From an uncultured Christensenella sp. (lineage in GTDB: Bacteria; Bacillota; Clostridia; Christensenellales; UBA1750): 32,559 nucleotides of DNA. The stretch's first letter is position 1; each line of letters starts with the position of its first letter. The notes under the pieces are model-generated. The model was not told the DNA's origin. It did not search any database and saw nothing but the letters and a program-made list of their open reading frames with translations. Positions 24,161-31,994 of this stretch are shown here, piece by piece. The translations under genes and the position numbers were made by a program. The DNA lies in contig CAOKIU010000023.1 in the NCBI GenBank assembly GCA_948468595.1, forward strand, positions 1-32,559, read 5' to 3'.

Positions 24161-25075
24161 ATGCAAATACTCTCTCTGGATATTGGCGCGGCGAGCATCA
24201 AATACGGCCGGATGGACGAGCGGGCGGCGTTTATCGCGCGCGGCGAGGTCCCCACGCGGGCCAGGGAGGGCGCTGAGAAGGTGTTCCAGCGCCTATGCGG
24301 GCTGATTCGCCCCCACGCAGCGGCGGTAGACTGCATCAGCCTGTGCACCAAGGGGCGCATCGACCACGCAACGGGGGAGATTCTCTTTGCCACGGAGGAT
24401 ATTCCCGGCTGGTCGGGCTTTCCGCTTGTCGGGCGCCTGCGGGAGGCGTTCGGCCTGCCGGTCTTTGCGCTCAACGACGTAATGGCGCTGGCGCTGGGCG
24501 AGGCCTACCATGGCAGCATGTGCGGCGGGCGCCGTTTTTTATGCGTCAATTACGGCTCGGGCATAAACGGGGTGTGCGTAGCCGGCGGCCAGCCGGTGCT
24601 CTTTGCGCCGGAGCGGATGCCCGAGATGGGGCACATCCTGCTGCATCCGGACGGCCGCCGCTGCGCCTGCGGGCGTCAGGGCTGCTACGAGGCCTACGCC
24701 TCGGTACACGCGCTGACGCGGCTGGCGGCCTCCAAGCTGCGGCGGCGGATGATCACGGGCCGCGAGCTGTTCGCGCTGTTGGACCAAGGGGACCCTGTGG
24801 CGCTAAGCTGCCTGGAGAGCTGGGTGCGGGAGGTGGCGCTGGGGCTATCGAGCCTGATTCACGTGCTCAACCCCGGCGCATTGGTGCTGGGCGGCGGGGT
24901 GATGCAGCGGCGCGAGGTGGTGGACCGCGTCCGCGCGGCGCTGGAGGGCCAGCTGCTGCCCGCGATGATGCCCGACGAGGTCTGCGCCGCGGCGCTGGGG
25001 AACGCGGCAGGGCTATACGGCTGCCACGTGGCCGCGCGGAAAAAAATGGAAGCGCTGCACGCATTTCCAGAATAG
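24161..25075 (+). CDS. ROK-family sugar kinase or regulator-like protein
   Basis: This 304-residue protein has the ROK layout: N-terminal ATP-phosphate motif LSLDIGAASIKYG (4-16), catalytic Asp106 in LNDVMALALGEA, and the signature EMGHI (155-159). The zinc motif CACGRQGCYE (168-177) is intact. The adenosine-binding GALVLGGGVM is near the C-terminus. There is no N-terminal helix-turn-helix, so it is a kinase-type ROK (glucose, N-acetylmannosamine or similar) rather than a NagC/XylR repressor. The usual DxGxT phosphate loop reads DIGAAS, a variant at the Thr. The ATG at 24161 has GGGGGAA upstream; the longer frame from 24032 overlaps the GNAT gene. Confidence 0.93.
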   Translation: MQILSLDIGAASIKYGRMDERAAFIARGEVPTRAREGAEKVFQRLCGLIRPHAAAVDCISLCTKGRIDHATGEILFATEDIPGWSGFPLVGRLREAFGLPVFALNDVMALALGEAYHGSMCGGRRFLCVNYGSGINGVCVAGGQPVLFAPERMPEMGHILLHPDGRRCACGRQGCYEAYASVHALTRLAASKLRRRMITGRELFALLDQGDPVALSCLESWVREVALGLSSLIHVLNPGALVLGGGVMQRREVVDRVRAALEGQLLPAMMPDEVCAAALGNAAGLYGCHVAARKKMEALHAFPE

Positions 25076-25131
25076 CCGGGCGCGGCGCGGCCCATACTAA
25101 CCTTGCAACAAAGCAAGGAGGTAACAAAGTC

Positions 25132-25308
25132 ATGCAGAACAAATCGAACGGACATCAGTGCATCAACTGCCACGTGGATTCCTGCGCGTTCAATGACCAA
25201 CAGGCGTGCGCCTGCACCCTTTCCGCCATTGACGTCAAGCCCTGCTGCGGCTGCCACAACGGCAAGGCCGAGGACGAGACCAATTGCGCCAGCTACAGAG
25301 CGAAGTAA
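25132..25308 (+). CDS. DUF1540 cysteine-rich small protein
   Basis: This 58-residue protein has the DUF1540 pattern with cysteines arranged as C..C..D.C.FN......C.......IDVKPC. Nine cysteines in 58 residues suggest a bound metal, probably zinc. DUF1540 proteins are common in clostridia, often as spore or vegetative small proteins of unknown role. It has a near-perfect ribosome site AAGGAGGT eight bases before the ATG and is followed directly by a strong terminator, so it should be well expressed. The frame continues upstream through the ROK gene as a shadow. Confidence 0.9.
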   Translation: MQNKSNGHQCINCHVDSCAFNDQQACACTLSAIDVKPCCGCHNGKAEDETNCASYRAK

Positions 25309-25322
25309 GAGGCTCCCCAGGG

Positions 25323-25374
25323 AAAAGGGGCGAACCGTGGGATGGTTTTCATCCCGCCGTTCGCCCCTTTTTTT
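25323..25374 (+). terminator. Strong Rho-independent terminator after DUF1540
   Basis: GGGGCGAAC (25327-25335) pairs with GTTCGCCCC (25359-25367), with inner GGGATG/CATCCC, and is followed by seven T (25368-25374). AAAA before the stem makes it potentially bidirectional. Confidence 0.95.
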
Positions 25375-25375
25375 G

Positions 25376-26540
25376 TCGCGGTGGGCGGCGGCCGCGGGGA
25401 CGGCTCTCGCCGCTTTGGCGCCCGCCCGGAAGGGCTCAGTGCGCGTGGCGCGGCGGGGTGAGTAGCCGTTGTCTCCGCCATTGGGAGGTGCCTCGCCCCT
25501 TTTTCATTGCGGCAAGTGGTGGCTGCGGGCGGACGGTTCTTGCCGCCGCTTTGGTGTTTACCCGAAAGGGATCGGCGCGCGGCGCTTGTTGAAATGGGTT
25601 GCCCACCTTTCGCTCGTTTTGCCGCAGTTGGAGGCGGTTGCGGCAGGTGACTTACTCCGCCGCTTTTACGTCCACCCGGAAGGGCTTAACGAGCGCGGCG
25701 CGGCCGGGGTGAGCTGCCGCTATCTCTGCCGCCTGCGCACGCCTCTCGCCCCTTTTTTGCGGCAAGTGGTGGCGGAAGGTTTTCGCCGACGCTTTGACGC
25801 TCGCCCGAAAGGGCTCAGTGCGCGTGACGCGGCGGGATGAGTTGCCGTTGTCTCTGCTATTGGGAGGTGCCTCACCCCTTTTCATTGCGGCAAGTGGTGG
25901 CCGCGAGCGGAATTTTCCGCCGCCGCTTCGATACCCTCCCGGAAGGGCGCGGTGTGCGGCGCTACTTGAAATGGGTTGCCCATCGCCGCATCTACTTTTA
26001 GTTTAGCCAACCCGAAAGGGCTTAGCGCGCGTGGCGCTGCCGGGGTGAATTGTCGCTCTCTCTGCCATTGGGAGGTGCCGCTATCCCCTTTTTCTTTGCG
26101 ACAGGGTGGAAGGTTCTCGCCGCCGCTTTGATGTTCGCCCGGAAGGGCGCGGCGCGCGGTGATTATTGAAATGGATTGCCTGTCGCCGCATCTTATTTTT
26201 AGTTTTGTCCACCCAAAAGGACTTAGCGCGCGGCGGCCAGGGCGAGTTGCCGCTGTCTCTGCCATTGGGAGGTGCCGCTATCCCCTTTTTCTTTGCGACA
26301 GGGTGGAAGCTCCTCGCCGCCGCTTTGGTACCCGCTCGGAAGGGAGCGGCGCGCGGCGCTTATTGGACTGGGTTGCCCGCCCCAGCGCCGAATCCCAACC
26401 TTTCGATCGTTTTGCCGTGGCAGGGGGCGGCTGCGGGAGATGACTTTCGCCGCCACTTTGATGCTCGCCCGGAAGGTCTTAACGCGCGCGCCGCTGCCGG
26501 AATGGATTGCCCGCCGCCGCGCCGGACGCCGCGAACGAGA
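25376..26540. repeat. Tandem repeat array 6, alternating units with GNRA-type hairpins
   Basis: The gap between DUF1540 and topB holds ten subunits of two alternating types. Type A ends CCATTGGGAGGTGCC (starts of ATTGGGAGGTG at 25480, 25859, 26067 and 26264). Type B ends GAAATGGGTTGCCC. Each subunit carries a hairpin core CCC-GGAA-GGG or CCC-GAAA-GGG at 25424, 25561, 25675, 25803, 25938, 26011 and 26136. A drifted copy has an AAAA loop (26212), one has re-paired arms (26333-26348), and one has a broken stem (26468). Loop types alternate with unit type. No gene is supported. Confidence 0.93.
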
Positions 26541-26547
26541 GAGGGCG

Positions 26548-26576
26548 TTTCCCCCGGGAGCAAAAGATGGTATAAT
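26548..26576 (+). promoter_or_regulatory. Probable topB promoter
   Basis: A consensus -10 TATAAT (26571-26576) with a weak -35 TTTCCC (26548-26553) at 17-bp spacing, about 30 bp before the topB start. Confidence 0.6.
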
Positions 26577-26606
26577 GGTGCCAAAGGACAGGGGGGAGCG
26601 ATGCGG

Positions 26607-28379
26607 ATGGGATGGATATGCGTGCTGGCGGAGAAGCCGTCCGTGGCGCGGGACATTGCGCGCGTTGTGGGGGCCAGGACGCAGGGCCAGGGATGCCTAA
26701 AGGGCAACGGCTATGTTGTGACCTGGGCGGTGGGCCACCTGGTGACGCAGCAAAACCCCGACGAGATCGACCCGCGCTGGAAGCAATGGCGGGTGGTCTG
26801 CGCCACCGACGCCGGGCGCGAGGGGGAACTGATCTTCCGCCGCATCTACCGGATGTGCGGCTGCACAAAGCCGGTCTCCCGCCTATGGATCTCCTCCATG
26901 ACGGAGGAGGCGATTGCCGAGGGCTTTGCCAACCTCAAGGACGGGGCGGCATACGACGCGCTGTACCGCTGCGCGCAGTGCCGCGCGGACGCGGACTGGC
27001 TGGTGGGCATGAACGGCTCGCGCGCCTTTACCCTTCGGTACGACAGCCTGCTGTCCATCGGCCGGGTGCAGACGCCCACGCTCTCCATCCTGGTGCGGCG
27101 CGAGCAGGAGATCCGCGCTTTCGTTCCCGAGGCGTATTGGGAGGTTGTGGCGGATTTCGGCGCCTACCAGGGCACCTACATCGATGGCAACAACAAGACG
27201 CGGCTCAGCAAAAAGGACGCGGCGCAGGCCATTGCCCAGGCCGTGCGCGGCAGGGAGGGCGAGGTGGAGCGCGTCAGCACCGAGCGCAAGAGCGTGCCCC
27301 CGCCGCTGCTGTACGACCTGACCACCCTCCAGCGCGAGGCGAACGCGCGCTACGGCCTCACCGCGCAGGCCACGCTGGAGCTAGCGCAGTCCCTCTATGA
27401 AAAGTACAAGGTGCTCACCTACCCGCGCACCGACTCCCGCCACCTGCCCAACGACATGCGGCCCAAGATCCAAAAGGTGCTCGCGGGCCTTCCAGAGCCC
27501 TATCGCGCGCTGGTTCCGCCTCCGGGGCAACTGGCCAATCCGGGCAAGCGCGTTTGGGACGACGCGAAGATCACCGACCACCACGCCATTGTGCCCACGG
27601 GCCGCGACCCGGGCGGCCTTCCGCCCGCCGAGCAGCGGATCTACGACATGGTGGCGCGCCGCCTGCTGGCGGCGTTCTACCCGCCCATGGTCTACGACGC
27701 GATGACCGCCGTGACCCTGGTTGCGGGGCATCGCTTCCTCTCCAAGGGGCGCGCGCTGGTCGACGCGGGATGGCAGGCGGTGCAGCCCCCGCCACGCAGT
27801 CCCCGCGGCAAGGACGGCAAGGACAAGGAGGAGCCGCCGCTGCCGCCGCTCGCGCGCGGGCAGGCCGTGCGCGTCAAGGAGGCCAAGGCGCTTCAAAAAA
27901 AGACCACGCCGCCCCCGCCCTACAACGAAAACACGCTGCTGGGCGCGATGGAGAACGCCGGCCGATTCGTTCAGGACGAGGAAATGCGCCTCCAGCTCAA
28001 GGAGCGCGGCCTGGGCACGCCCGCCACGCGCGCGGCCATCATCGAGCGGCTGATCGCGGTGGGCTATGTGCGCCGGGAGAAAAAGGCGCTCCTGCCCACG
28101 GATAAGGGCGTCAAGCTCATTGCCGTCGTGCCCGAGCAGATCGCCTCGCCCGAGACCACAGGGCGCTGGGAAAAGGGCCTGTCCGACATCGCCAAGGGCA
28201 AGATGGACCCGGAGAAGTTCATGGCGAGCATCCGCCGGTACTGCGCCTTTCTCTGCCAATACGCATCGGGCGCGCCGGAGCAGGAGTTTCCCAAGCGGGA
28301 GTTCAAGCCCCGGCAAAAGAAGGCGAAGAAGGCCGCCGCGCCGGCGCGGGCGCGCAAGGCCGGGCGGGGCGTCAAGTGA
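26607..28379 (+). CDS. topB: DNA topoisomerase III (type IA)
   Basis: This 590-residue type IA topoisomerase passes single DNA strands to decatenate and relax DNA. The Toprim domain begins CVLAEKPSVARDIA (Glu9) and has TDAGREGE (67-74), where the usual second Asp of D-x-D is Gly. The active-site Tyr272 lies in YPRTDSRHLP. GRVQTPTLSILV and GLGTPATRAAIIERL are typical TopB motifs, and the tail is Lys/Arg-rich with no zinc finger. It is shorter than E. coli TopB, and the DAGREGE variant resembles TopB proteins of Bacillota integrative elements, although no conjugation genes are visible. The ATG at 26607 lies eight bases after GGAG; 26601 is also possible. Arrays flank the gene on both sides. Confidence 0.93.
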   Translation: MGWICVLAEKPSVARDIARVVGARTQGQGCLKGNGYVVTWAVGHLVTQQNPDEIDPRWKQWRVVCATDAGREGELIFRRIYRMCGCTKPVSRLWISSMTEEAIAEGFANLKDGAAYDALYRCAQCRADADWLVGMNGSRAFTLRYDSLLSIGRVQTPTLSILVRREQEIRAFVPEAYWEVVADFGAYQGTYIDGNNKTRLSKKDAAQAIAQAVRGREGEVERVSTERKSVPPPLLYDLTTLQREANARYGLTAQATLELAQSLYEKYKVLTYPRTDSRHLPNDMRPKIQKVLAGLPEPYRALVPPPGQLANPGKRVWDDAKITDHHAIVPTGRDPGGLPPAEQRIYDMVARRLLAAFYPPMVYDAMTAVTLVAGHRFLSKGRALVDAGWQAVQPPPRSPRGKDGKDKEEPPLPPLARGQAVRVKEAKALQKKTTPPPPYNENTLLGAMENAGRFVQDEEMRLQLKERGLGTPATRAAIIERLIAVGYVRREKKALLPTDKGVKLIAVVPEQIASPETTGRWEKGLSDIAKGKMDPEKFMASIRRYCAFLCQYASGAPEQEFPKREFKPRQKKAKKAAAPARARKAGRGVK

Positions 28380-28469
28380 GGCTGGCCCGGCGCGCAAAGG
28401 GCACCGCTTATGGCCGGGCAAGTTATGGCCGGCAAGGGCGGCAGCCACCGCGATGCGCGTTAGGCGTCC

Positions 28470-29010
28470 TGACGCTCGGCTAAAGCACAAGCCCCCGGGC
28501 GCTTTGACGCGCACAGGACGAGCGCCGTCGTTATGCTCCTCCTGCTTTGACGCTAGCCGTCTTGATTCTAAGCCAAGCGTTTTGTTGCGCGCGGTTCAGG
28601 GCACAAGCGACCGGGTGGGGCATCTGGGTTTGCCCGGCAAAAGGTCTCGATGTATGCGCCGGGCGCTTTGGCGCTGGCCGTCTTGATTCTAAGCCAAGCG
28701 TTTTGTTGCGTGCGGTTCAGGGTACAAGCGACCGGGCGGGGCATCTGGGTTTGCCCGGCAAAAGGTCTCGACGTATGCGCCGGGCACTTTCACGCTAGCC
28801 GTCTTGATTCTAAGCCAAGCGTTTTGTTGCGTGCGGTTCAGGGCACAAGCGACCGGGCGGGCATCTGGGTTTGCTCGGCAAGAGATCTCGACGTATGCGC
28901 CGGGCGCTTTGACGCTGGCCGTCTTGATTCTAAGCCAAGCGTTTTGTTGTGTGCGGTTCAGGGCACAAGCGACCGGGCGCAGCATCCGGGTTTGCCCGGC
29001 AAGAGGATCG
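28470..29010. repeat. Tandem repeat array 7a, ~121-bp unit
   Basis: Four units of 120-121 bp start with CTTGATTCTAAGCCAAGCGT at 28561, 28682, 28803 and 28923. Each carries an inverted repeat CCGGGC/GCCCGG enclosing GCATCTGGGTTT; unit 1 has CCGGGT, keeping a G-U pair. The same GGGCATCT...TGCCCGG core occurs in array 7b. The period is not a multiple of three, so the open frames across it are not coding. Confidence 0.95.
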
Positions 29011-30050
29011 ACGTGCGGTTGGCGCGCGGAGAACCAGCACCGCAGTGACGCGCATCGACGGCAAGGAGCAAAGAACGCCACAGCGCTGCTCGGAAACCTT
29101 GTTGTGCGGATGTCAAGCGCCGAAAGCTCGTTTTCGTTGCCTGGGGCGAGCGCCGCCGCGATGTTGCGGCGACGTTTTGACGCACCGGATCGAATAAGGT
29201 GAACAGGCCCGCAGGTTTGCGCACATGCGGGGACGAGCTTGCCGGCTGACCGCCTCGATGCTTTGCCGGGCGTCTTCACGCGCTGGCAAATGGCAAGCGG
29301 GGAGCGCACTTTCCAGGATGCTCCGCTCAGTCGCCCGGTGGAAAGCCGCCTCGACGCGCCGGGTGCTTGGCAACGCGGCAGAGGGGCACAGGCCGCAAGG
29401 TTTCGCTCCTTGTACCTGTGGGAGAACCGCTCCGATGTCTCCGCAAGCCACCAAGCGGGAAGCGCGAAGCGCACCATCCTGGACGTCGTCTCCGGCTCCC
29501 TCCGGCGAACCGCGATTCCACGGCAACGTTTTGACGACCGGCTGCGGCGCGCTGGGCGCTTGGCAACGCGGCTGAGGGGCGCAGGCCGCAAGGCGTCGCT
29601 CCATGCGCACGCCCAGCGAAAAGCCTCGCCGATTTGCAGGAAGCGCGCCATGCACTTTCCTGGGCGTCTTGCCCGGCTCTTCGGTGAATCGCGCGTCAGC
29701 GGCAGCATTTTGACGACCGGCTGAGGGGCGTGGGCCGCAAGGTCTCGCTCCATGCGCACGCCCGGCGGAAACGCGCCGATTTGCGGGAAGCGCGCCATGC
29801 ACTTTCCTGGGCATCTTGCCCGGCTCTACGGTGAATCGCGCGTCAGCGGCAGCATTTTGACGCCTGGCAGAGGGGCGTGGGCCACAAGGCGTCGCTCCAT
29901 GCGCACACCCGGCGAAAAGCCGCGCCGATTTGCGGGAAGCGCGCCATGCACTTTCCTGGGCTTCTTGCCCGGCTCTCTCCGACGAAACCGCGCGTCAGCG
30001 GCAGCATTTGGCCGCACGGCAGGGGGCGCAGGGGCCTAGGCACCGCGCCC
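29011..30050. repeat. Tandem repeat array 7b, ~148-bp unit
   Basis: Continuing from array 7a, a second family has about five units of 147-149 bp. GCGCCATGCACTTTCCTGGG recurs at 29645, 29792 and 29941; earlier copies (about 29240-29600) are more diverged. Each of the three clear units contains the hairpin GGGC-NTCTT-GCCCGG, where the first loop base is G, A or T and the stem is unchanged. GGCGAAAAGCC-like and GCGGGAAGCGC words also recur. Positions 29011-29220 are a diverged junction. A 369-residue minus-strand open frame crosses it but is rejected as noncoding. Confidence 0.9.
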
Positions 30051-30173
30051 GGTCCGCGCACCGGAAGGCCGCGATGCGCCCGGGTCCGCCTCGTCGCGCG
30101 CCAAGGGGCGAGGCGCCGGGGCGCGCACAGCGACAGGCGGGAAGGCCGGCGCGCCGTTTCGCGCAATTCCCTC

Positions 30174-30202
30174 TTCCCACCCGAAGGCAAATGTGCGATA
30201 AT
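30174..30202 (+). promoter_or_regulatory. Possible promoter of the last operon
   Basis: TTCCCA (30174-30179), a 17-bp spacer and GATAAT (30197-30202), about 52 bp before the start codon at 30254. Both boxes are imperfect. Confidence 0.4.
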
Positions 30203-30253
30203 AGGGCATGAGGACAGAGGTCCCGCACATACACATGAGAGGCAGGAACACCT

Positions 30254-30715
30254 ATGCTATATTCCCAGGAGGATATCAACCAAACGCGGTCCCAGTTGAT
30301 CCGGCGCATCGGATGGATGGTTCTAATGGCCATTGTGCCCAACGCCGCCGCGCTGGCGGTGATGTACACCGTGCGCATGCAGTGGCTGAGCGTGCTGCTG
30401 GGCTGCCTGGGCGGGGCGCTGGCCATCTTCTATTGGGGCCTGTTCTGCTCCCCCGTGGCCGCCTATCTGCGCTTTGCGCGCGAGGTGGTCTCGGGCCGTA
30501 ACCATGCGTTTTGCGGCGTGCTCCTGCGCATTGCGGAGGATTCCGTGCGCGAGGGCGTGCCCTGCAAGACCCTGTACTTTCACGACGACGCGGGCGACGA
30601 TGAGAAGCTCTGCTATTTCGACCTGAACAAGCTGCCAAGGGAGGGCCTTGCCGAGGGCGCGCGCTACGCCGTCTGCGTTCACGGCCAATCCATCGTCTCC
30701 ATGCAGCCCGAGTAG
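30254..30715 (+). CDS. Two-helix membrane protein of unknown function
   Basis: This 153-residue protein has two predicted transmembrane helices (about 19-41 and 45-70) followed by a soluble C-terminal domain of about 80 residues with alternating short strands (KTLYFHDDAG, KLCYFDLNKL, ARYAVCVHGQSIVSM). That tail looks like a small beta-barrel of the kind seen in NfeD-like or other membrane-associated OB domains, but I do not recognise the family. AGGCAGGA precedes the ATG. It is 24 bp from the Usp-domain gene, so they probably form an operon. Confidence 0.75.
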   Translation: MLYSQEDINQTRSQLIRRIGWMVLMAIVPNAAALAVMYTVRMQWLSVLLGCLGGALAIFYWGLFCSPVAAYLRFAREVVSGRNHAFCGVLLRIAEDSVREGVPCKTLYFHDDAGDDEKLCYFDLNKLPREGLAEGARYAVCVHGQSIVSMQPE

Positions 30716-30739
30716 GCTGAGAAAGGATGAGTCCGATCC

Positions 30740-31129
30740 ATGCAGGAGAAGGGAAGGGTGCTGGTGTGCGTCACGGGGCAGAGATCCTGTGAGCATCTCA
30801 TTCATGCCGGCGCGGACATTGCCGCGCAGACGGGCGCGGCGCTATCCGTCGTGCATGTCGCCAAGATGGGCAGCAATTTTCTGGGCAGCGCCTCGGAGGC
30901 GCAGGCGCTGGAATACCTGTTTGAGATCAGCAAGAACTACGATGCGGACATGATGCTGCTGCGCAACGACGACGTGGTGGCCACCATCGCCGCGCACGCG
31001 CGCAAAACCGGCGCGCAGACCGTCGTCATCGGCGGCAGCGTGCAGAAGCGGGGCAACCGCCTCTCCCATGCGCTGGCGGCCGCCCTGCCCGAGGTGGAGG
31101 TGCGCGTGCTGCTGGGCATGGAGGAGTGA
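30740..31129 (+). CDS. Universal-stress-protein-like protein, KdpD Usp type
   Basis: This 129-residue protein matches the Usp domain found in KdpD: RVLVCVTGQRSCEHLIHAGADIAAQTGAALSVVHV at the start, a long helix with EYLFEISKNYDADMMLL, then HARKTGAQTVVIGGSVQ and a hydrophobic end. KdpD Usp domains modulate K+ sensing, but no kdp gene is present, so it is a stand-alone version. Nucleotide binding is uncertain because the usual Usp GxxG...S/T loop is only partly kept as IGGSVQKRG. AAAGGATG precedes the ATG, and the next gene starts 26 bp after its stop. Confidence 0.85.
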   Translation: MQEKGRVLVCVTGQRSCEHLIHAGADIAAQTGAALSVVHVAKMGSNFLGSASEAQALEYLFEISKNYDADMMLLRNDDVVATIAAHARKTGAQTVVIGGSVQKRGNRLSHALAAALPEVEVRVLLGMEE

Positions 31130-31155
31130 GCGGCGCGCACAGGAGGGATTTGGCC

Positions 31156-31752
31156 ATGTTGGACCGCTCCATCCCCTATTTCAGCCTATACATGCGCCGG
31201 CCCGCGGCGCTGCCTCTGCCGCCCACGCCCACGCTGCCGGACGGCTTTTTTGCGCGCGCCTACCTGCCGGGGGACGAGCGGCACTGGGCGCGCATTGAGC
31301 ACGCCGTGGGCGAGTTTCCCACCGCCGCGGAGGCGCTCTGTTACTTTTCCCAGCAGTACGCGCCCCAGGCCGCGCTCCTTGCCCAGCGCTGCGTCTTCAT
31401 CGTCACGCCCGAGGGGCTGCCCGTGGCCACCGCCACGGCCTGGCAGCAGGGGGGCGTAAACGCGCTTCACTGGGTGGCCTGCGATCCCGCCCATCAGGGC
31501 CGGGGACTGGGCCGCGCCGCGGTGGCGGAGGCGCTGCGCCGCTTTCCCGGCGAGGAGTCCCCGGAAATATGGCTGCACACCCAGACCTGGAGCCACCGCG
31601 CGGTGCGGCTCTACCACCGCCTGGGCTTCCGCCTCGTGCGCCAGGGCGCCCTGCCCTATGGCAGCGCCAACGAGTACGGCGCGGGCATGGCGGCGCTGCG
31701 CGCGGTCTATCCGGCCGAGTTTTGGACGCTTCTTGCGGAAACCTCGGTATAG
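31156..31752 (+). CDS. GNAT N-acetyltransferase
   Basis: This 198-residue protein has a Pro-rich N-terminal region (about 10-30) and a GNAT domain. Motif A is HWVACDPAHQGRGLGRAAVAEALRRF with the acetyl-CoA-binding Q/RxxGxG loop. It is followed by LHTQTWSHRAVRLYHRLGFRLVRQG, the typical final-strand region. The substrate is unknown. The ATG at 31156 has AGGAGGG eight bases upstream; a GTG at 31126 would overlap the Usp gene stop and is less likely. It is the last gene of a three-gene unit. Confidence 0.9.
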   Translation: MLDRSIPYFSLYMRRPAALPLPPTPTLPDGFFARAYLPGDERHWARIEHAVGEFPTAAEALCYFSQQYAPQAALLAQRCVFIVTPEGLPVATATAWQQGGVNALHWVACDPAHQGRGLGRAAVAEALRRFPGEESPEIWLHTQTWSHRAVRLYHRLGFRLVRQGALPYGSANEYGAGMAALRAVYPAEFWTLLAETSV

Positions 31753-31990
31753 CTGAAACTTTCCTGCCGCCGTTTCGTTTAATCTTTGGGTGAGGAAACC
31801 ACCAAAGGATGAGAGGGGCGCCGGCGCGAGAGGAATCACCACACCGCTTCCGCCATTGCGGCCAAGCGCTCTTTGGGCGCGGCCGCGGCTCCCCTCGAGC
31901 TGTAAAGCGAGGTATACGCATGAACCCCCGGTGCGGCCGAGGGGTTTTTTCTTTGCAAGGCGCGCCGGGGTCGCGCAGAGGGCTTCTTTA
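31753..31990. other. Structured 3' region of the last operon with terminator
   Basis: No gene. A bulged hairpin CTTTGGGTG/CACCAAAG lies at about 31783-31806, and CCTCG/CGAGG at about 31895-31913. A terminator follows: AACCCC-CGG pairs with CCG-A-GGGGTT (31923-31946) and runs into TTTTTT (31945-31950). Read through these elements, the operon transcript would end just before array 8. Confidence 0.7.
31923..31950 (+). terminator. Rho-independent terminator of the last operon
   Basis: AACCCCCGG...CCGAGGGGTT stem with one bulged A, followed by TTTTTT; located 170 bp after the GNAT stop. Confidence 0.75.
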
Positions 31991-31994
31991 TTAG

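Noticed and set aside
26166..26606. Upstream extension of topB into array 6
   Set aside because: The extension is repeat sequence; the promoter at 26571-26576 and the GGAG site before 26607 place the start at the conserved MGWICVLAEKPS region.
28689..29798. 369-codon minus-strand open frame across arrays 7a and 7b
   Set aside because: It is made of repeat units whose periods are not multiples of three, is Cys/Arg/Pro-rich, and has no ribosome site or recognisable domain.
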